DNA from: Glebionis coronaria
Lineage: Eukaryota > Streptophyta > Magnoliopsida > Asterales > Asteraceae
Direction: 5' to 3'
Length of the DNA stretch: 64,000 nt
NCBI GenBank assembly: GCA_025667525.1
Contig: CM046882.1
Coordinates: forward strand, 504,378,792 to 504,442,791
The notes below the pieces were generated by a model. It worked only from the letters and a program-made list of their open reading frames with translations, was not told where the DNA came from and made no database searches. The stretch's first letter is position 1, and every line of letters begins with the position of its first letter. Positions 1 through 10,585 of the stretch are shown piece by piece. Made by a program: the position numbers and the translations under genes.

Positions 1-435
1 ATAGATAAGAGCATGCGCTGAGCTATATACTGATGCCTGATAAGATAGTTACAAATACACGGTAAGCAACGTAGAGACCTGGGAACTACTTTTCTCAGAA
101 ACTTGGTATTTGCATCCCCATAAAGATGGTGCCCGCCTAAACCTGCTAGTTCATTTCATGACAACAAAACTAATAAAGCCGAACGACTTCCATCCATTAT
201 TTGCTACTCACACCTAACAAGCAAAATCAGAAGTTAATTTAGCTTCCAAAATACTCTTTAAGACTAACAAAACAAAAAGGATGAAATATGGGATCGCTTA
301 AAGATGGCAACATCAGATTCAGTCGAACTAGAGAAATTCATTTCATTGAAATAGAAAAGGTCAAATATATTTACAATATTAACAACTTCAGGGTCCATTC
401 CATTTCACAAACAGAACTTTAAACAGCAAATACGG
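1..435. other. 3' flank of the KOC1-like gene
   Basis: This stretch lies downstream of the minus-strand stop codon and probably carries the 3'UTR and polyadenylation region. I see no other convincing coding sequence or repeat in it. Confidence 0.5.
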
Positions 436-3400
436 TTATCTAGCTGCAACAGAAGGTGCAGTACCATCTCTGGATAGCATATTTGCTACAGGTGATGGAA
501 GCCACTTCGACTTACCGACAGTATTCTTCCCATCTTGGCTTCCTCTGCCACTGTCCCCACCATGAGCCCTACTCCCACGACCTTTCTTCAATCTAGAACC
601 CATGCTATGGCCCACACTGAACCCAAACTTCATAGCCATAAGCACACCAAATGCAACCATAAGTGGTCTCACAGCCCAGTGATGATCCTCAACATGCTGA
701 TACTTATCAACCAAAGTATGGCATGTATCAAAAGAAACATGCTCAGCTTCGGCTGGGTCAGCTAGAAACGATTTGCAGTCACCTTTAAGAGCAAATTTCC
801 CCGGAAACTGCACAACAAGACACCCATTTGGAAGTATTTGCACAACCTTACCAGTGGCCCATATACCTTCTCGTTTATGCAGCCATGGAAACCGAGGAGT
901 AAAAACATTTCCCTTCAATGTCACAAACTGTCCTACTGAAAAAGGATCAGCCATTTGGAGCTGATCAAAATGTCCTTTCCATAAAGTCGCTAGTCCTATA
1001 AACCCAACAGTTACGCATCCATCACGGTCTATCGAGTGTAGAATGCCAATAGATGAGTGGTTTCTATCATGGTCTGGTAAGTGAACCCAATCACCGGCGG
1101 CAAACACTGAAGTGACCCGCTCTAGAGTGGTGACGTTGACCCTTAACGGGTTGTGGATCCCTTGGACTCGAACCAAAACAAAACCATCTCGATCAGTATC
1201 TTTTTCTAAACCAACTACGGTTCCTTCAGCCACAGCCATGCTTTTGCAATTGTTTGGTGTTTTACGAGACCGAACATTATCGCCTACTTGCAGATGATCT
1301 TTTGCAAGAAACCATGTGGAGTGGCTGCTTCCAAGTGTTTTGTCCAGTGACACTCTGCTGCTTAGACCTATCCACTCTCCATCATTGAGGACAGCATCAC
1401 GGGAGCTGCAATTTCAATTCCAGTTTCAATCTCGATCCAAATTCTTTACAATGAAATCTTAAAGAAAGAAACAGCAATCATGAACATATGATAACAATAT
1501 GGTATTCATCCATGCATATACGACAGATTCACAAAATCAGAGAACTTAATATTGGCAGAGGTTGCAATTTCAACCCAAATGGGTGCATTAACCTTTTATA
1601 TTATACAAAATGGGTCAAAATGAGTAATCTTGAAGAAGAAAAAGCATCACCCAAAGTCTGTCTCTAATACACTCCCCTTCCTATTTTTATCAGTTCAGAG
1701 ATAACAAAATTTTGCTGTAATAATATCGTTTCAAAATCATAATTAACACTATTTAAATATTACAAAAGTTTAACTTCGGTAAAAAAAAAAGTGGTTACGG
1801 GCCAAACTGTCTCAGTTTGACCCACGGAGAAACTGAGTAGCTGCTCAACCTGCACACCTTGCCACTTCTAAAACTTGGTGTTAAGGGAAATGACACACAC
1901 AAATACAAACAGAAAGAGAAACTAACCTTGCAAACGCATGCAAGATGTCTCCAATGAGCGGTCTATTCCGTAGATCATACTCAAAACAACCACTAAGAAC
2001 GTTCTCAACTGCAGGAGGCAGACCACTAGGAAGCTGTGGTTTTTCATGCTTCAACACAACTGAATTATATATCTCACCGACAGATTTACCAAACCAAGGT
2101 TGCACACCAGTCAACATCTCCAATATGCAGCACCCGAATCCCCAACTATCAGTTTCAACACTTATCGGACCCCTGACTTCTGGCTCCCATTGTTCTGGAG
2201 CCATGTAGTTGGGCGATCCCAGCCTAAGAGACATGTCCGGATCAGGCATTTGGACCCCAAGAAGAAGAAACGGGATCCCAAAGTCTCCAAGAATCAGTTG
2301 ATCATGGTCATCGAGAAGAAGATTAGTTGGCTTAATATTTAGAACTAAGTTGTCTAACGAGTGGACTTCGTGAATTCCTATGGCTAATCCCACACCATAC
2401 CTGCAAAAGATAAATCATTGCTTATCTTCTCTGTAACTTTCACCAGAAATATTTCTCTCTATAATGTGAATAGAAAAATCACCTTAATACATCAGGCAAT
2501 GGAAGTTTTCCTCCTTTAAGCTTCGCCATTCGATCACCCACTGACCCCTCGTAAAATTTCATGACAATGCAGATCTGTGGTGAGGTCTGTAAGTAACAAA
2601 TCTGGTCAATTAGTTGCAGAATTATACTAAAGAATAGAGATGGAGATATGGTCGGTCGGGGCCAAATTGTGTAAAAGAACAAGACGAGCCAAGGTTGAAA
2701 CTGGTCAAATTTAGAATGGGTCATAACAGGTGAAGACATCCGCAGACAATTTTCTATAAATAACAAAATGGATGATATTGTGATTGAAAACAATAATATC
2801 ACAATATATCTAGATCACTTAAGATAGACGTTTTGGCGACTTTAAACTCGTTTGACCTATAGCTAAAATTTCCATTTGACCTGTTTGACATAAACTGAGG
2901 CCGAATCGGCTAATTCATAATATACCTGGAGAATGGAGATATAAATATGACAGATTAGTAAGGTTGGACCGGATTCAAACGGGTTAAGTTTTTGTATTGA
3001 TTCGAAACGGTCGGGTTAGGGTGACCTGCATTCACTTTTTACTCAATCTTTAAGTATCTTTTATAGACGATAATTAGAGCAGGGAAATGATTATAATGCG
3101 ATAATATTCTAGATCGCTGCAAAATATAATTTAGACGTAGCTTAATAGACACTGGACAACTTTCAACCTATCTGAACCGACCTTAGAATTTACATTTGAC
3201 CTATTTTAAAATAAAACGAACCAAATCGACTAAATCATAAATAAATGGGTTGAAATTGACATCTCTACAAGAAAATGCAACACATTATACATTGTCGCTC
3301 AAAAATAAAAGCAGCTACCTTTCCAGATACAACTGAGACACCGTGCAACCAGCAAACACCCTGAAGTTTACGTAACTTCAGGAATAAATCATCGAACTTA

Positions 3401-3684
3401 ACAAGAAACTTCGGCATGTCTTCCTGCTTTATAGGATGTAACATCTTCATGGCTACTTCATGATACTCGTCATAATCTTGTGCTGTTTGATGATGTGTAG
3501 CCAACCAAACATCTCCAAAAGATCCATGCCCAATCCTGTGCTTAAGTTTCAATGAAGAAGGATCTATCCGAGGTTTGGGTTGATTTGGTGTAGCTACAAC
3601 TGTTGTAAGATGCTCAGGGTCCCCTTCATAGAGCATATAATCAAAAGAAGGTGCAGATGGTTCTGCTCCTGCCTGATCAGCCAT
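436..3684 (-). CDS. KOC1: KOC1-like chloroplast outer-envelope kinase (KEG-like), 4 coding exons
   Basis: Coding exons are 3684-3319, 2574-2483, 2400-1927 and 1405-436, all with GT-AG introns. They join in frame to 633 residues, with the stop at 438-436. The N-terminal half is a protein-kinase fold: glycine loop at residues 52-59 (IGHGSFGDV), VAMK lysine 80, DFG 192-194 and APE 220-222. The catalytic HRD triad reads VLN (172-174), so the usual catalytic Asp is Asn. The C-terminal half resembles the Mib/HERC2-like repeats of plant 'KEG-like' proteins, followed by a hydrophobic segment at about 554-576 and a basic Ser/Gly-rich tail. There is no N-terminal RING or ankyrin region, so true KEG is unlikely. 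In Arabidopsis the family member KOC1 (At4g32250) sits in the chloroplast outer membrane and assists protein import; that role is transferred here by family resemblance recalled from memory. The membrane segment fits a C-terminal anchor. The start was chosen because it opens the conserved MADQ N-terminus just after a probable 5'UTR splice acceptor. Confidence 0.9.
2600..3270. repeat. degenerate tandem duplication in intron 1 of the KOC1-like gene
   Basis: Two diverged copies of about 300 bp lie in tandem. Both share blocks such as an ATTTGACCT stretch followed by a CCRAATCG-ACTAA-like stretch and 'tcataaata' (near 2870-2930 and 3190-3250). The origin is not recognisable. The copies are well diverged, so this is an old intronic repeat. 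Confidence 0.4.
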
Positions 3685-4575
3685 TTTCCCTTTGAAACTG
3701 TGTACACAAAAAGGACAGAAACACTGTCAGTTGAAATAAATCCCAAAGCATTAGAAGTGAAACAACGGTAAGATGAAAATTAAGTACAGCAAACACATTT
3801 ATGTTACAATCTTTACACCATCCTGAAAAGTTGCAAAATGAGATGAAGCCATAGCTAGTTCATCTCATGCTGACAACAGTACAACTATATTCTTTTTGTT
3901 ACACCTTACAACTACAACAAATTCCTCGAAGTGATTTGTGTGCTCACAATTAATCTAGGTGTTAAAGCATGCATCGGCTTCCTTTCTGAACATTGCAATG
4001 TCAAAGAATGCACTAAGGTTGCCTTCCATTCAAAAAATTATTATTTAGTACAATTAAAACATGTAACACTTGTGATTTAACAACCGGCCATGTAGAAACC
4101 CCAAAAGGCTCCATTTACTGTGAAGAGTGTGAATGCCGAGATCTCTAGTATAATTTTAGTTACAAAACTAGCTTAGCTCAAAAAGTAAAGAGTTCCAATA
4201 CATTGATAAATTAGTTTCAACCAATCCCGTCACTAGATTGTTATTCTTCTAAAACACATTTTTTAAACATTATGCAGAACAAAAGCACACTGTATATTTT
4301 CACACGTATCAACATGAAACTATATAACTTCTAAGAAAAACATATGACGATGATTTATTCACCATCAGTACTTCTATGGAAGCTGGTTTGCCTATACCAG
4401 GAACTACAAAACGCCATCGTTCGTACAAGGATTCACAGTCACACCTCCTCATACTCTATTTATACCTCAGATAGAGTCATTAAACTCACACTAATAACAA
4501 GTCTGGCAATTTTTTACCTCAAAAAGAGCATCATGATAAGAGCATTTATCATCTCCTAAATCCGACAAACTAGGT

Positions 4576-4805
4576 GGGTGTTTGTTTAAGCTTATTTTTG
4601 GGCTTATGAACTTACGTGGTTTTGGTTCATGTTTCATAAGCCCATTTTTTTGGGCTTATTATGATACGTGCAAGTTTATATAAGTTATGTCATAATAAGC
4701 TTATGTACGCCTATAAGATCTAAAATAAGCGAAAATTTTGGCTAATGAAATATAAGACGAAACTGCATAAGCTCATAACCTAAAAAATAAGCTAAAAAAC
4801 ACACC
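4576..4805. mobile_element. MITE with about 23-bp terminal inverted repeats
   Basis: The left end GGGTGTTTGTTTAAGCTTAT matches the reverse complement of the right end (GGTGTGTTTTTTAGCTTATT) with few changes. The interior has no coding sequence but repeats AGCTTAT and CATAAGC motifs in both orientations. Ends of the GGGTGTTTG type are common in plant hAT MITEs; the family is inferred. No clean target duplication was found. It lies in the probable 5'UTR intron. Confidence 0.65.
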
Positions 4806-5394
4806 TTCTAAAATTTAGTCATACAAGATTAACAGGGTGTTTGGATGTGTTACAATCATTTCAGGCCAACTAACAACTCTTTCAAGTTAAATACAAAGAA
4901 AACCTTTACTTTCAAACCTCCTTAGTTACTCAAGTGGTATACTCCGGTTAGGCCGCGACATCTAAGTCAAAGACTCATCTCCCCGGGTAACCTGAAACCT
5001 CCTCCGTTAACCGTTTACAGAAGGAGGCGAGGGTGTTTAGCCATGGTTTCCGACCTTTTGGTCGACTAATTCACGGAGTTGAACCCAAGGCGGGACCCAC
5101 ATGGGTGTCGGGTGTGCTACGGGCTACACCCGATTTTAGGTTACGAAGTGCAAAAAACATTCAAACTCTCATTTTTGGTATGTGCAACCCAAAAAAATAT
5201 TTTGTTACCTTAGTTTCTTAGTTGCCTAACATTTTTCATTTGTGCAACACCCTATTGAAAATCCTTGAGACCAGGGGCGGACCGGAACACTAAGCCATCA
5301 GGTGCCCAATTTTTTTTACGCAATACACATATTTGAGACCTCTCACCATGTGCTGACTATTTTTGTAATTTTCCACCTAACAAACAGACTTAGG

Positions 5395-5767
5395 GGCTGT
5401 TTGTTTTAGCTTATACTAACGTAAGCCTTTTTCGCCTTATATAACATAACCTTCAATTTTGTGGCTTATTTGGAGACTTATGGGCTTATCTAAGTTTGTT
5501 ATGATATACGTAATAAACTTATATAAGCCCCTAAGTCTCAAAATAAGCCACAAAATTGGGGATTGCGTTATATAAGCCATATTTCGGCTTATATTTGATA
5601 AACCCTAATTTTTGTGGCTTATTTGGTGACTTATGGGGTTATATAAGTCTATTATATCATAACAAACTTAGATAAGGCCATAAACCTCGAAATAAGCCAA
5701 CAAAATTGAGGCTTATGTTATATAAGACGAAATAGGCTTACGTTAGTATAAGCTAAAACAAACAGCC
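5395..5767. mobile_element. MITE with long (>50 bp) terminal inverted repeats
   Basis: The left end starts GGCTGTTTGTTTTAGCTTAT and stays nearly identical to the reverse complement of the right end for more than 50 bp, through the conserved ACTAACGTAAGCC block. Inner sequence continues as an imperfect palindrome with repeated GTGGCTTATTTGG and TTATATAAG units. Non-coding. Flanks show only a partial possible duplication (acttag / acttctag). hAT-like by end sequence, inferred. Confidence 0.8.
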
Positions 5768-5940
5768 ACTTCTAGTGTAATTTCTCTAAAATTTATTAAA
5801 GTGTAAAAAAAAAAACAAAACAAAAAAAAACAATCAAGGCTTAAAAACTGTAAATAAAACATAATTGTAGGTAAAACATACTAGGAACAGTTAGTGGTAT
5901 TAATTCATAATTAAATGATTGGGAAAAAAAAAGGACTTAC

Positions 5941-6085
5941 GAGTGAGTTTGGTTTTGTTTAATTTGATTATTTGGTGAAGAAGAATAATAGAGTAATTAG
6001 ATGAAATGAAGAAGAGTGTACGTTTGGGAGTAGTGAAGAATAAGTCAGTGAGTCGGTTCAAATAGCGGCAAACGGTAATAAGCAG
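5941..6085 (-). promoter_or_regulatory. probable 5'UTR exon and start region of the KOC1-like gene
   Basis: The minus strand here is rich in CTTCTTC and TTCTTCACC runs typical of plant leaders, and ends in a consensus donor. No clear TATA box is visible just upstream (6090-6160), so the transcription start is approximate. The short ORF in this region is taken as leader sequence. Confidence 0.45.
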
Positions 6086-6247
6086 CAAGTACGTTTACTT
6101 TGCACTTTGCACAGGTGGTGTTGACGTGTTATATCAGTTCACGCTTTCATCCAATCACGTTCAAATTAAGTCAAATAGTTACATACATATCTCAAGATAT
6201 AATTATATTAAATGTTTGGTTTTAACTTATATTTCAATTAATAAGAT

Positions 6248-6280
<33 letters not shown>

Positions 6281-6417
6281 ACATATTATTATTAAATAAA
6301 GATATAAAAATCTTTTTATATAGTAATATTTTTATATAAACTCATTACAAATTTTTTGGCTTACTAAACTCGTTTGTATAAGTTTATAGATGAGAGTTAT
6401 TTTGGATATTATACTTA
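6086..6417. other. AT-rich intergenic spacer
   Basis: Upstream of the KOC1-like gene. It is very AT-rich, with poly-A/poly-T tracts and no ORF or element that I can support. It ends at a Helitron 3' terminus. Confidence 0.6.
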
Positions 6418-6459
6418 CTAGGACTTAGAGCCCGCGCTTCGCTGCGGCGAAGTGCGGGC
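6418..6459 (-). mobile_element. Helitron 3' terminus (element on the minus strand, extends right)
   Basis: Read on the minus strand, a GC-rich hairpin (6459-6430; 12-bp arms GCCCGC..CTTCG with one G-T pair, 6-base loop) is followed after 8 bases by CTAG and then T. This is the plant Helitron 3' signature (hairpin, CTRR, insertion next to T). The 5' end (TC) lies at higher coordinates and was not located; similarity of content suggests up to about 14.1 kb. No Rep or helicase coding was seen, so the element would be non-autonomous. Confidence 0.7.
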
Positions 6460-7900
6460 GCTTTTGGTAACGTTTTTAGTGGTCGTTGAATTATGACATA
6501 AACCTCTAAAAGTAGGATGTTATAACTCAAAATGCACGGCCGACTTGTGCATACAAATCCAAACTATGACCACTATCACACTATGCTACATGAACTCTAT
6601 ATGCTTGATTACGAACGAAATGCATTACACCAACTAAGTAGACGACTCACACTACACTTTGCGGACAAATGTATACAAAGAAGTATTTACATTATAAAGC
6701 TAAACACAACATCTAAAAAATATAGAGAATCATTCGCATTTTCTTTGTTAGAGAGACGGACACATATTTATTTGCTTGAATCCGGCCGTCAAGTTCTTCA
6801 ACTGCTGATCAAGTTAGGCTCAGATATGGAGGTATGGAAACGGCACCCAGAAAACCGCCATGGCTGCGACCAAACGGTCGCCTCGCCAAGATACGGATCT
6901 TGGGAAACCACGCTTGCCAAAACATCCACGTATATAGATTTCATCATTGTCAATATCGTCACTCATTCTAGCAATGCTTGTTATTTTCAATTTGTATGCC
7001 ATCAGAACTCGCAAAATCCAAAGGTAACGGGTAATCAAGCATATAGAGTCGTCTACTTAGTTGGTGTAAATAGGCAACCCACCAACATTCGGCTTGTACA
7101 ACAGCAACGAAAGCAACACCGCATCAAATTAGCGCACGATGGAAGCACTCTGACTATATGACTGAGCATTCGGATAGCGTATCTGATCAAACAACCGAAC
7201 TGCCATTGCTTCAAGCTGCAGGTAAGAAGCATTGTTCAAATATTTTAAGAAAGCGCACAGTATTATATAAAAGTCTAATTGAATAAGGTTCAAGCATCAG
7301 TTGAAGGTTTGATATTAACATCATGGGTGATTGAGTCTACTATACCTATCAAGTTATCCTTTACAAAAAACGTGTAGCTAAAGCTGAAGTTGCTCGTATG
7401 AATCTAATGAATCCTATGCCTCCCACTTGCAAAACGGACGCCTGCATCACATGGATAAAAAAAAACCTTAGTGATCGTTATACATTCTTACCATCACCGA
7501 ATGTAAAAATCCTTATTGTTCGACCAAGGTCATTCACATCTAGTTGTTAGACGAAAATGCCACTGGTGGGTTGCCTATTTACAAAAATAAATAAGCAAGC
7601 AGGTCAATATTTACAACAATTTAACTGTTAATGTATCTAGTTAATTGAAATTAAAAGGCATATGTGCATTGACATGTATGTAATAGTTACTTTGAAGACC
7701 TATGTTGGTGGCAGACTTCATTTGTGGTTAGCATTTAGTCAAAGGCTATTAATTTGTATTCTTGTAACTACGCATGCACATGGAATTGTGTTGGAGGCAT
7801 ATGTGTTACATGTTTGACACAATGCTGAATCATGAGGGTCAAGCTGCTCATGAAAGGGCTGCAGGTTTTGGTTGGGTGTATATTTTAAAGTAATATAAAC
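6460..7900. other. non-coding accessory DNA with small inverted repeats
   Basis: A 209-codon ORF (6532-7161) crosses this stretch, but it matches no known family and overlaps a hairpin motif and inverted repeats, so I do not call it a gene. Inverted pairs include a block at 7033-7068 repeated in reverse near 6596-6650, and a 20-base block at 7064-7084 repeated in reverse at 7562-7584 (AAATAGGCAACCCACCA core). Confidence 0.5.
6862..6887. repeat. GGC/GCC hairpin motif, copy 1
   Basis: The outer arms are GGC and GCC. The inner stem is GCGACC / GGTCGC around loop AAAC, with an asymmetric T versus CTC bulge between outer and inner stem. It is flanked by CAT on the left and AAGA on the right, as in the copies at 11.7-12.9 kb. 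See the finding on the repeated hairpin. Confidence 0.6.
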
Positions 7901-7902
7901 TC

Positions 7903-7946
7903 CCAATGGTATGTTGCAACAGTGGGTTGTGGTAGTTGTATATAAG
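7903..7946 (+). promoter_or_regulatory. promoter of small gene 1 (CCAAT and TATA boxes)
   Basis: CCAAT at 7903-7907 and TATATAAG at 7939-7946, 74 bases before the ATG at 8013. The block CCAAT...CAA-AGTGGGTTG between the boxes recurs before small gene 2 with identical spacing (36 bases CCAAT to TATA, 74 bases TATA to ATG). Confidence 0.65.
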
Positions 7947-8012
7947 GATGTCATGGCATGTATTTGCAATACATCACCGCGCACAGAGTAACCGATAATC
8001 AGTAACGAAAGA

Positions 8013-8354
8013 ATGTCTTGGTTGAGAAGGTTGCGTGCTTTGCAGACGGCTTGCGGTTCTGAGGAGCACATTGACTGTTTTTGGTTCTACCTGCGTGAAC
8101 AGGTGGCTGGTGAGATGGATTGGAGGGGGACACTTGAAGTTATGTATGCCAGTAAAAGGGCTGCAATTGCTGATAGGGATGGTTTGATAAGCGAGTTATC
8201 TAGTATTAACCCAGAATCGCTTTTGAGCTGCATGGTTTCTTTGCTATTGGACATGCAAGACAGAGCCGAGGCGGAGCTTCGCCAGCTGCAAGAATTGATG
8301 GGTGCGTCCGACAATCGTGTGACCGATATGGAGTTTTTCATCCGTAATATGTGA
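8013..8354 (+). CDS. small helical protein, founder-like member of a tandem family (gene 1)
   Basis: 113 codons, starting MSWLRRLRALQ and ending FIRNM. I do not recognise the family. The sequence is rich in Leu, Glu, Arg and Met, with no signal peptide or membrane segment, and looks all-helical: a FWFYLREQVAGEMDWRG core, then a DRDGLISELSS segment, then an amphipathic MQDRAEAELRQLQELM helix. It has its own CCAAT/TATA promoter upstream and an AATAAA at 8412-8417, 58 bases after the stop. Two diverged paralogues follow on the same strand at about 0.9-1.0 kb spacing, sharing W/EM.WR.../R..LI.EL motifs. This member is the only one with an uninterrupted frame. It lies near a Helitron terminus, so it may be a captured host gene. 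Confidence 0.6.
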   Translation: MSWLRRLRALQTACGSEEHIDCFWFYLREQVAGEMDWRGTLEVMYASKRAAIADRDGLISELSSINPESLLSCMVSLLLDMQDRAEAELRQLQELMGASDNRVTDMEFFIRNM

Positions 8355-8801
8355 TCATCGAATGTGTTTGCAGGGCGCACCTAGTGATTGTCTGTGTGTT
8401 TCTATGTTTTCAATAAACTGTTGTTCCTAGGCGTGTGTGGGAAGGTTATGCTTGTTCTTCGTTGTTTTAACTTGATGTGTATTTGTCGTAGTCTATGCAG
8501 TTGTAACGCCACCTATGTGTATGTTGCCATATGTTTATGTTGTTGTTGATTATCTTGAAATTCGGAACAACTTTTACTTTGAATACATCTTGCTGGTGTT
8601 TTATTTCCCATCAGGAACCAATGTATCATAACAAGCATTTATTTGTGCCTCTTGGTTATTGTATTGGGACACTTTTCTTATGAACATGTGCTTGGCATTT
8701 TGCCTGGAACCTGTATCACTCATTTAGACTGCAATGTGCTATTGAGAATCTCACTATTGCAAGCTTTAGTGGCTAGTTGGCTAGCAAGTGATAAAAAAAC
8801 C

Positions 8802-8845
8802 CCAATGTGACATGTCAATAGTGGGTTGGAGATGGTCTATTTAAG
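8802..8845 (+). promoter_or_regulatory. promoter of small gene 2 (CCAAT and TATA boxes)
   Basis: CCAAT at 8802-8806 and TATTTAAG at 8838-8845, again 36 bases apart and 74 bases before the ATG at 8912. The intervening AGTGGGTTG block is shared with gene 1. Confidence 0.6.
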
Positions 8846-8911
8846 TGTGTCATTCTATTTGGATATAGCAATTGTAGGCAATAAACAAGTTTAAACAGTC
8901 AACCCAAAAAA

Positions 8912-9253
8912 ATGAGTTGGCGAGGAGTGCTTCATGCTTTGCAATTGCTCTGTTCTTCCAGTGATTTTGGAATCGTTTCTTATTTCTATCTGCGGAAGAA
9001 GATTGAAGCTGAGATGGAGTGGAGGGCCAGAATTGAAGATTTGCATGTGCGAAAGAACAACGATATTGATCAGAGGGCCCAATTTATAAGTGAGCTGTCT
9101 AGCCTTAGCCCGGACCACCGTGTGAGTCGAATGCTTTGGCTACTAGGCGACATGCAAGAGCGTGATGTTGCGGAGTTGTGGAAGCTATAGGCATTGGCAG
9201 ATGATTCTGATGGGCGTGTTCAAGATCTGGATAATTTTTTCCGATCCTTGTGA
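8912..9253 (+). pseudogene. small helical protein, gene 2, with one in-frame TAG
   Basis: Paralogue of the gene at 8013. It opens MSWRGVLHALQLLC and carries the same YFYLRKKIEAEMEWRARIE and FISELSSLSP motifs. The frame meets TAG at 9188-9190 after 92 codons. The next 20 codons (9191-9250, ending in TGA 9251-9253) still align with the C-terminus of gene 1 (SDGRVQDLDNFFRSL against SDNRVTDMEFFIRNM). Either the stop is recent and the gene is decaying, or the 92-residue form is the product, or the stop is read through. The matching promoter argues that it was once a full gene. Confidence 0.55.
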
Positions 9254-9895
9254 CCCATTTAATGATCGAACGGATGTTTACAGCAAGAAGGTTGGTCGTG
9301 TGTTTGGAATAAACGGCGTGTGGGATCCGATTGTCTATAGTCTGGCCGTATCTGTTGGTGATATGTCTTTTATACTACTGTTATGTTATTTTGATTGAAG
9401 TTGTGTTGTATGTTGTTTGTAATATAACGAATGTCGTTTGTGTGCGAAATGTGTTTTTTCATTATGTTTCAATGCTCTTTCATTAGGTTCTAATTGATCC
9501 CTATAAAATGTTGTGCTTGTGTGTTATAACATGTTGTCTAATAGTAGGAAAAGTTTGCATTACAGACCACACCAATAGTATGGCACTATTGTTGGTGCTT
9601 TGTTTTTTCACCACTTGTGGTAAAGATATGCAGTGCCCCATAACAACATTATTTCTGCCTTTTATGTTTGGTCATAAATGGGTTTTTCTATATTGTCTAA
9701 ATATGTCAAAAAATAAATAGAAAAAGTAGAATAATAGATGATGCAACAGTGTGTGGATGGGGATAATGTTTTTTTTAAATAGACTTTTGGGAACCTAAGC
9801 CGAGAATCATGCAATTTGGGAGCCGGCTACTATTTTTGGTGGTAGTGTTGATTGTTAGTGCATGACACTATAGGTTTTAAGCCAGGAGCCATTGC

Positions 9896-9903
9896 TATAT
9901 AAA
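9896..9903 (+). promoter_or_regulatory. TATA box of small gene 3
   Basis: TATATAAA, 79 bases upstream of the ATG at 9975, a spacing close to the other two family members. The CCAAT/AGTGGGTTG block is not clearly conserved here. Confidence 0.5.
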
Positions 9904-9974
9904 GGAGTGTAAGGAGGCTGTAGGTGACACATCTTCACACACATCTATAGTTAAGTTTTATTAAGAAATAACTA

Positions 9975-10346
9975 ATGGAGTACCACCCAAAATGCGATGC
10001 ATTGGAGAAGGAAGCATGAACCGATGATTGGGCGGACATGTTTATTTGTCGCCTACAGGATGAGATTCTAGGCGAAACAGCCTGGAAAGCTAGGATGGAG
10101 CAGATGTGGCAGGAGGTTAATAGTGGTGTAATTGATAGAACTCATCTTGTTTATGAGTTAAGGACCGTTGTTGGGAAACCGGTAGTTAACCAAATGGTGG
10201 CATTTTTAGGGACCATGACACGTGAAGACTGTTCCTTTCGAGAACAGCTCGGAGCCGAAGCAGTAGAACTGGCAACCACATTGCTAGGATGGAAAGATTC
10301 ATTGAACGGCTGCGAGGGAACGTTGCGGGTTGAAGCGATTATTTGA
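9975..10346 (+). pseudogene. small helical protein, gene 3, with one in-frame TGA near the start
   Basis: From the ATG at 9975 the frame has 14 codons, then TGA at 10017-10019, then continues in the same frame as DDWADMFICRLQDEILGETAW, which aligns with the EHIDCFWFYLREQVAGEMDW region of gene 1. The open part from the ATG at 10038 to 10346 gives 102 residues with the shared W-KARME, DR-LVYEL and M-FLG-M motifs but a different C-terminus. AATAAA lies at 10380-10385. Translation could start at 10038, or the gene may be inactivated. Most diverged of the three. Confidence 0.5.
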
Positions 10347-10476
10347 ATGTGCTTGAAGGTGTTCGCTTTGTGTGTGTTGAATAAATCATCCTCGGCCATT
10401 ATGTTAATCGTGTTGTGTTTCCGTATCTAGCAAGAATGGACCAGGCGTGTGTGCCTGGGTGTTTGTTATTTTGGTA

Positions 10477-10585
10477 CTAGCCAATGACTTTGGGTCATTG
10501 GCAGGGGCGTCTTTATGTATTTGGTTTAAGTACTTCCAATGACGTTCGGTCATTAGCAGGGCATCTTTATGTGTTTGGTTTAATG
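10477..10585 (+). repeat. imperfect direct repeat, 2 x about 50 bp
   Basis: The block CCAATGACTTTGGGTCATTG, then GCAGGGGCGTCTTTATGT and TTTGGTTTAA, occurs twice in tandem with a few changes. The first 20 bases of each copy also form a small dyad around CAATGAC / GTCATTG. Downstream of small gene 3; function unknown. Confidence 0.65.

Larger units (their letters stand above)
3698..5940 (-). other. probable 5'UTR intron of the KOC1-like gene
   Basis: On the minus strand a strong donor (ACTC|GTAAGTCC) lies at 5941/5940 and a pyrimidine-rich acceptor (TTTGTGTACACAG) at 3698, only 13 bases upstream of the start codon. The 2.2 kb between them has no coding sequence and carries two MITEs. Upstream, 5941 to about 6080 looks like a CT-rich plant 5'UTR. 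A long first intron in the leader is common in plant genes. The call is inference and needs transcript evidence. Confidence 0.6.

Noticed and set aside
535..1297. plus-strand ORFs over exon 4 of the KOC1-like gene
   Set aside because: Antisense shadows of a well-supported coding exon.
436..3684. naming the left gene KEG (E3 ubiquitin ligase)
   Set aside because: No RING finger or ankyrin repeats; the C-terminal membrane segment and domain order fit the KOC1-type protein better.
6532..7161. 209-codon plus-strand ORF
   Set aside because: No recognisable family, unusual composition, and it crosses a hairpin motif and inverted repeats. An open frame by chance or a remnant is more likely.
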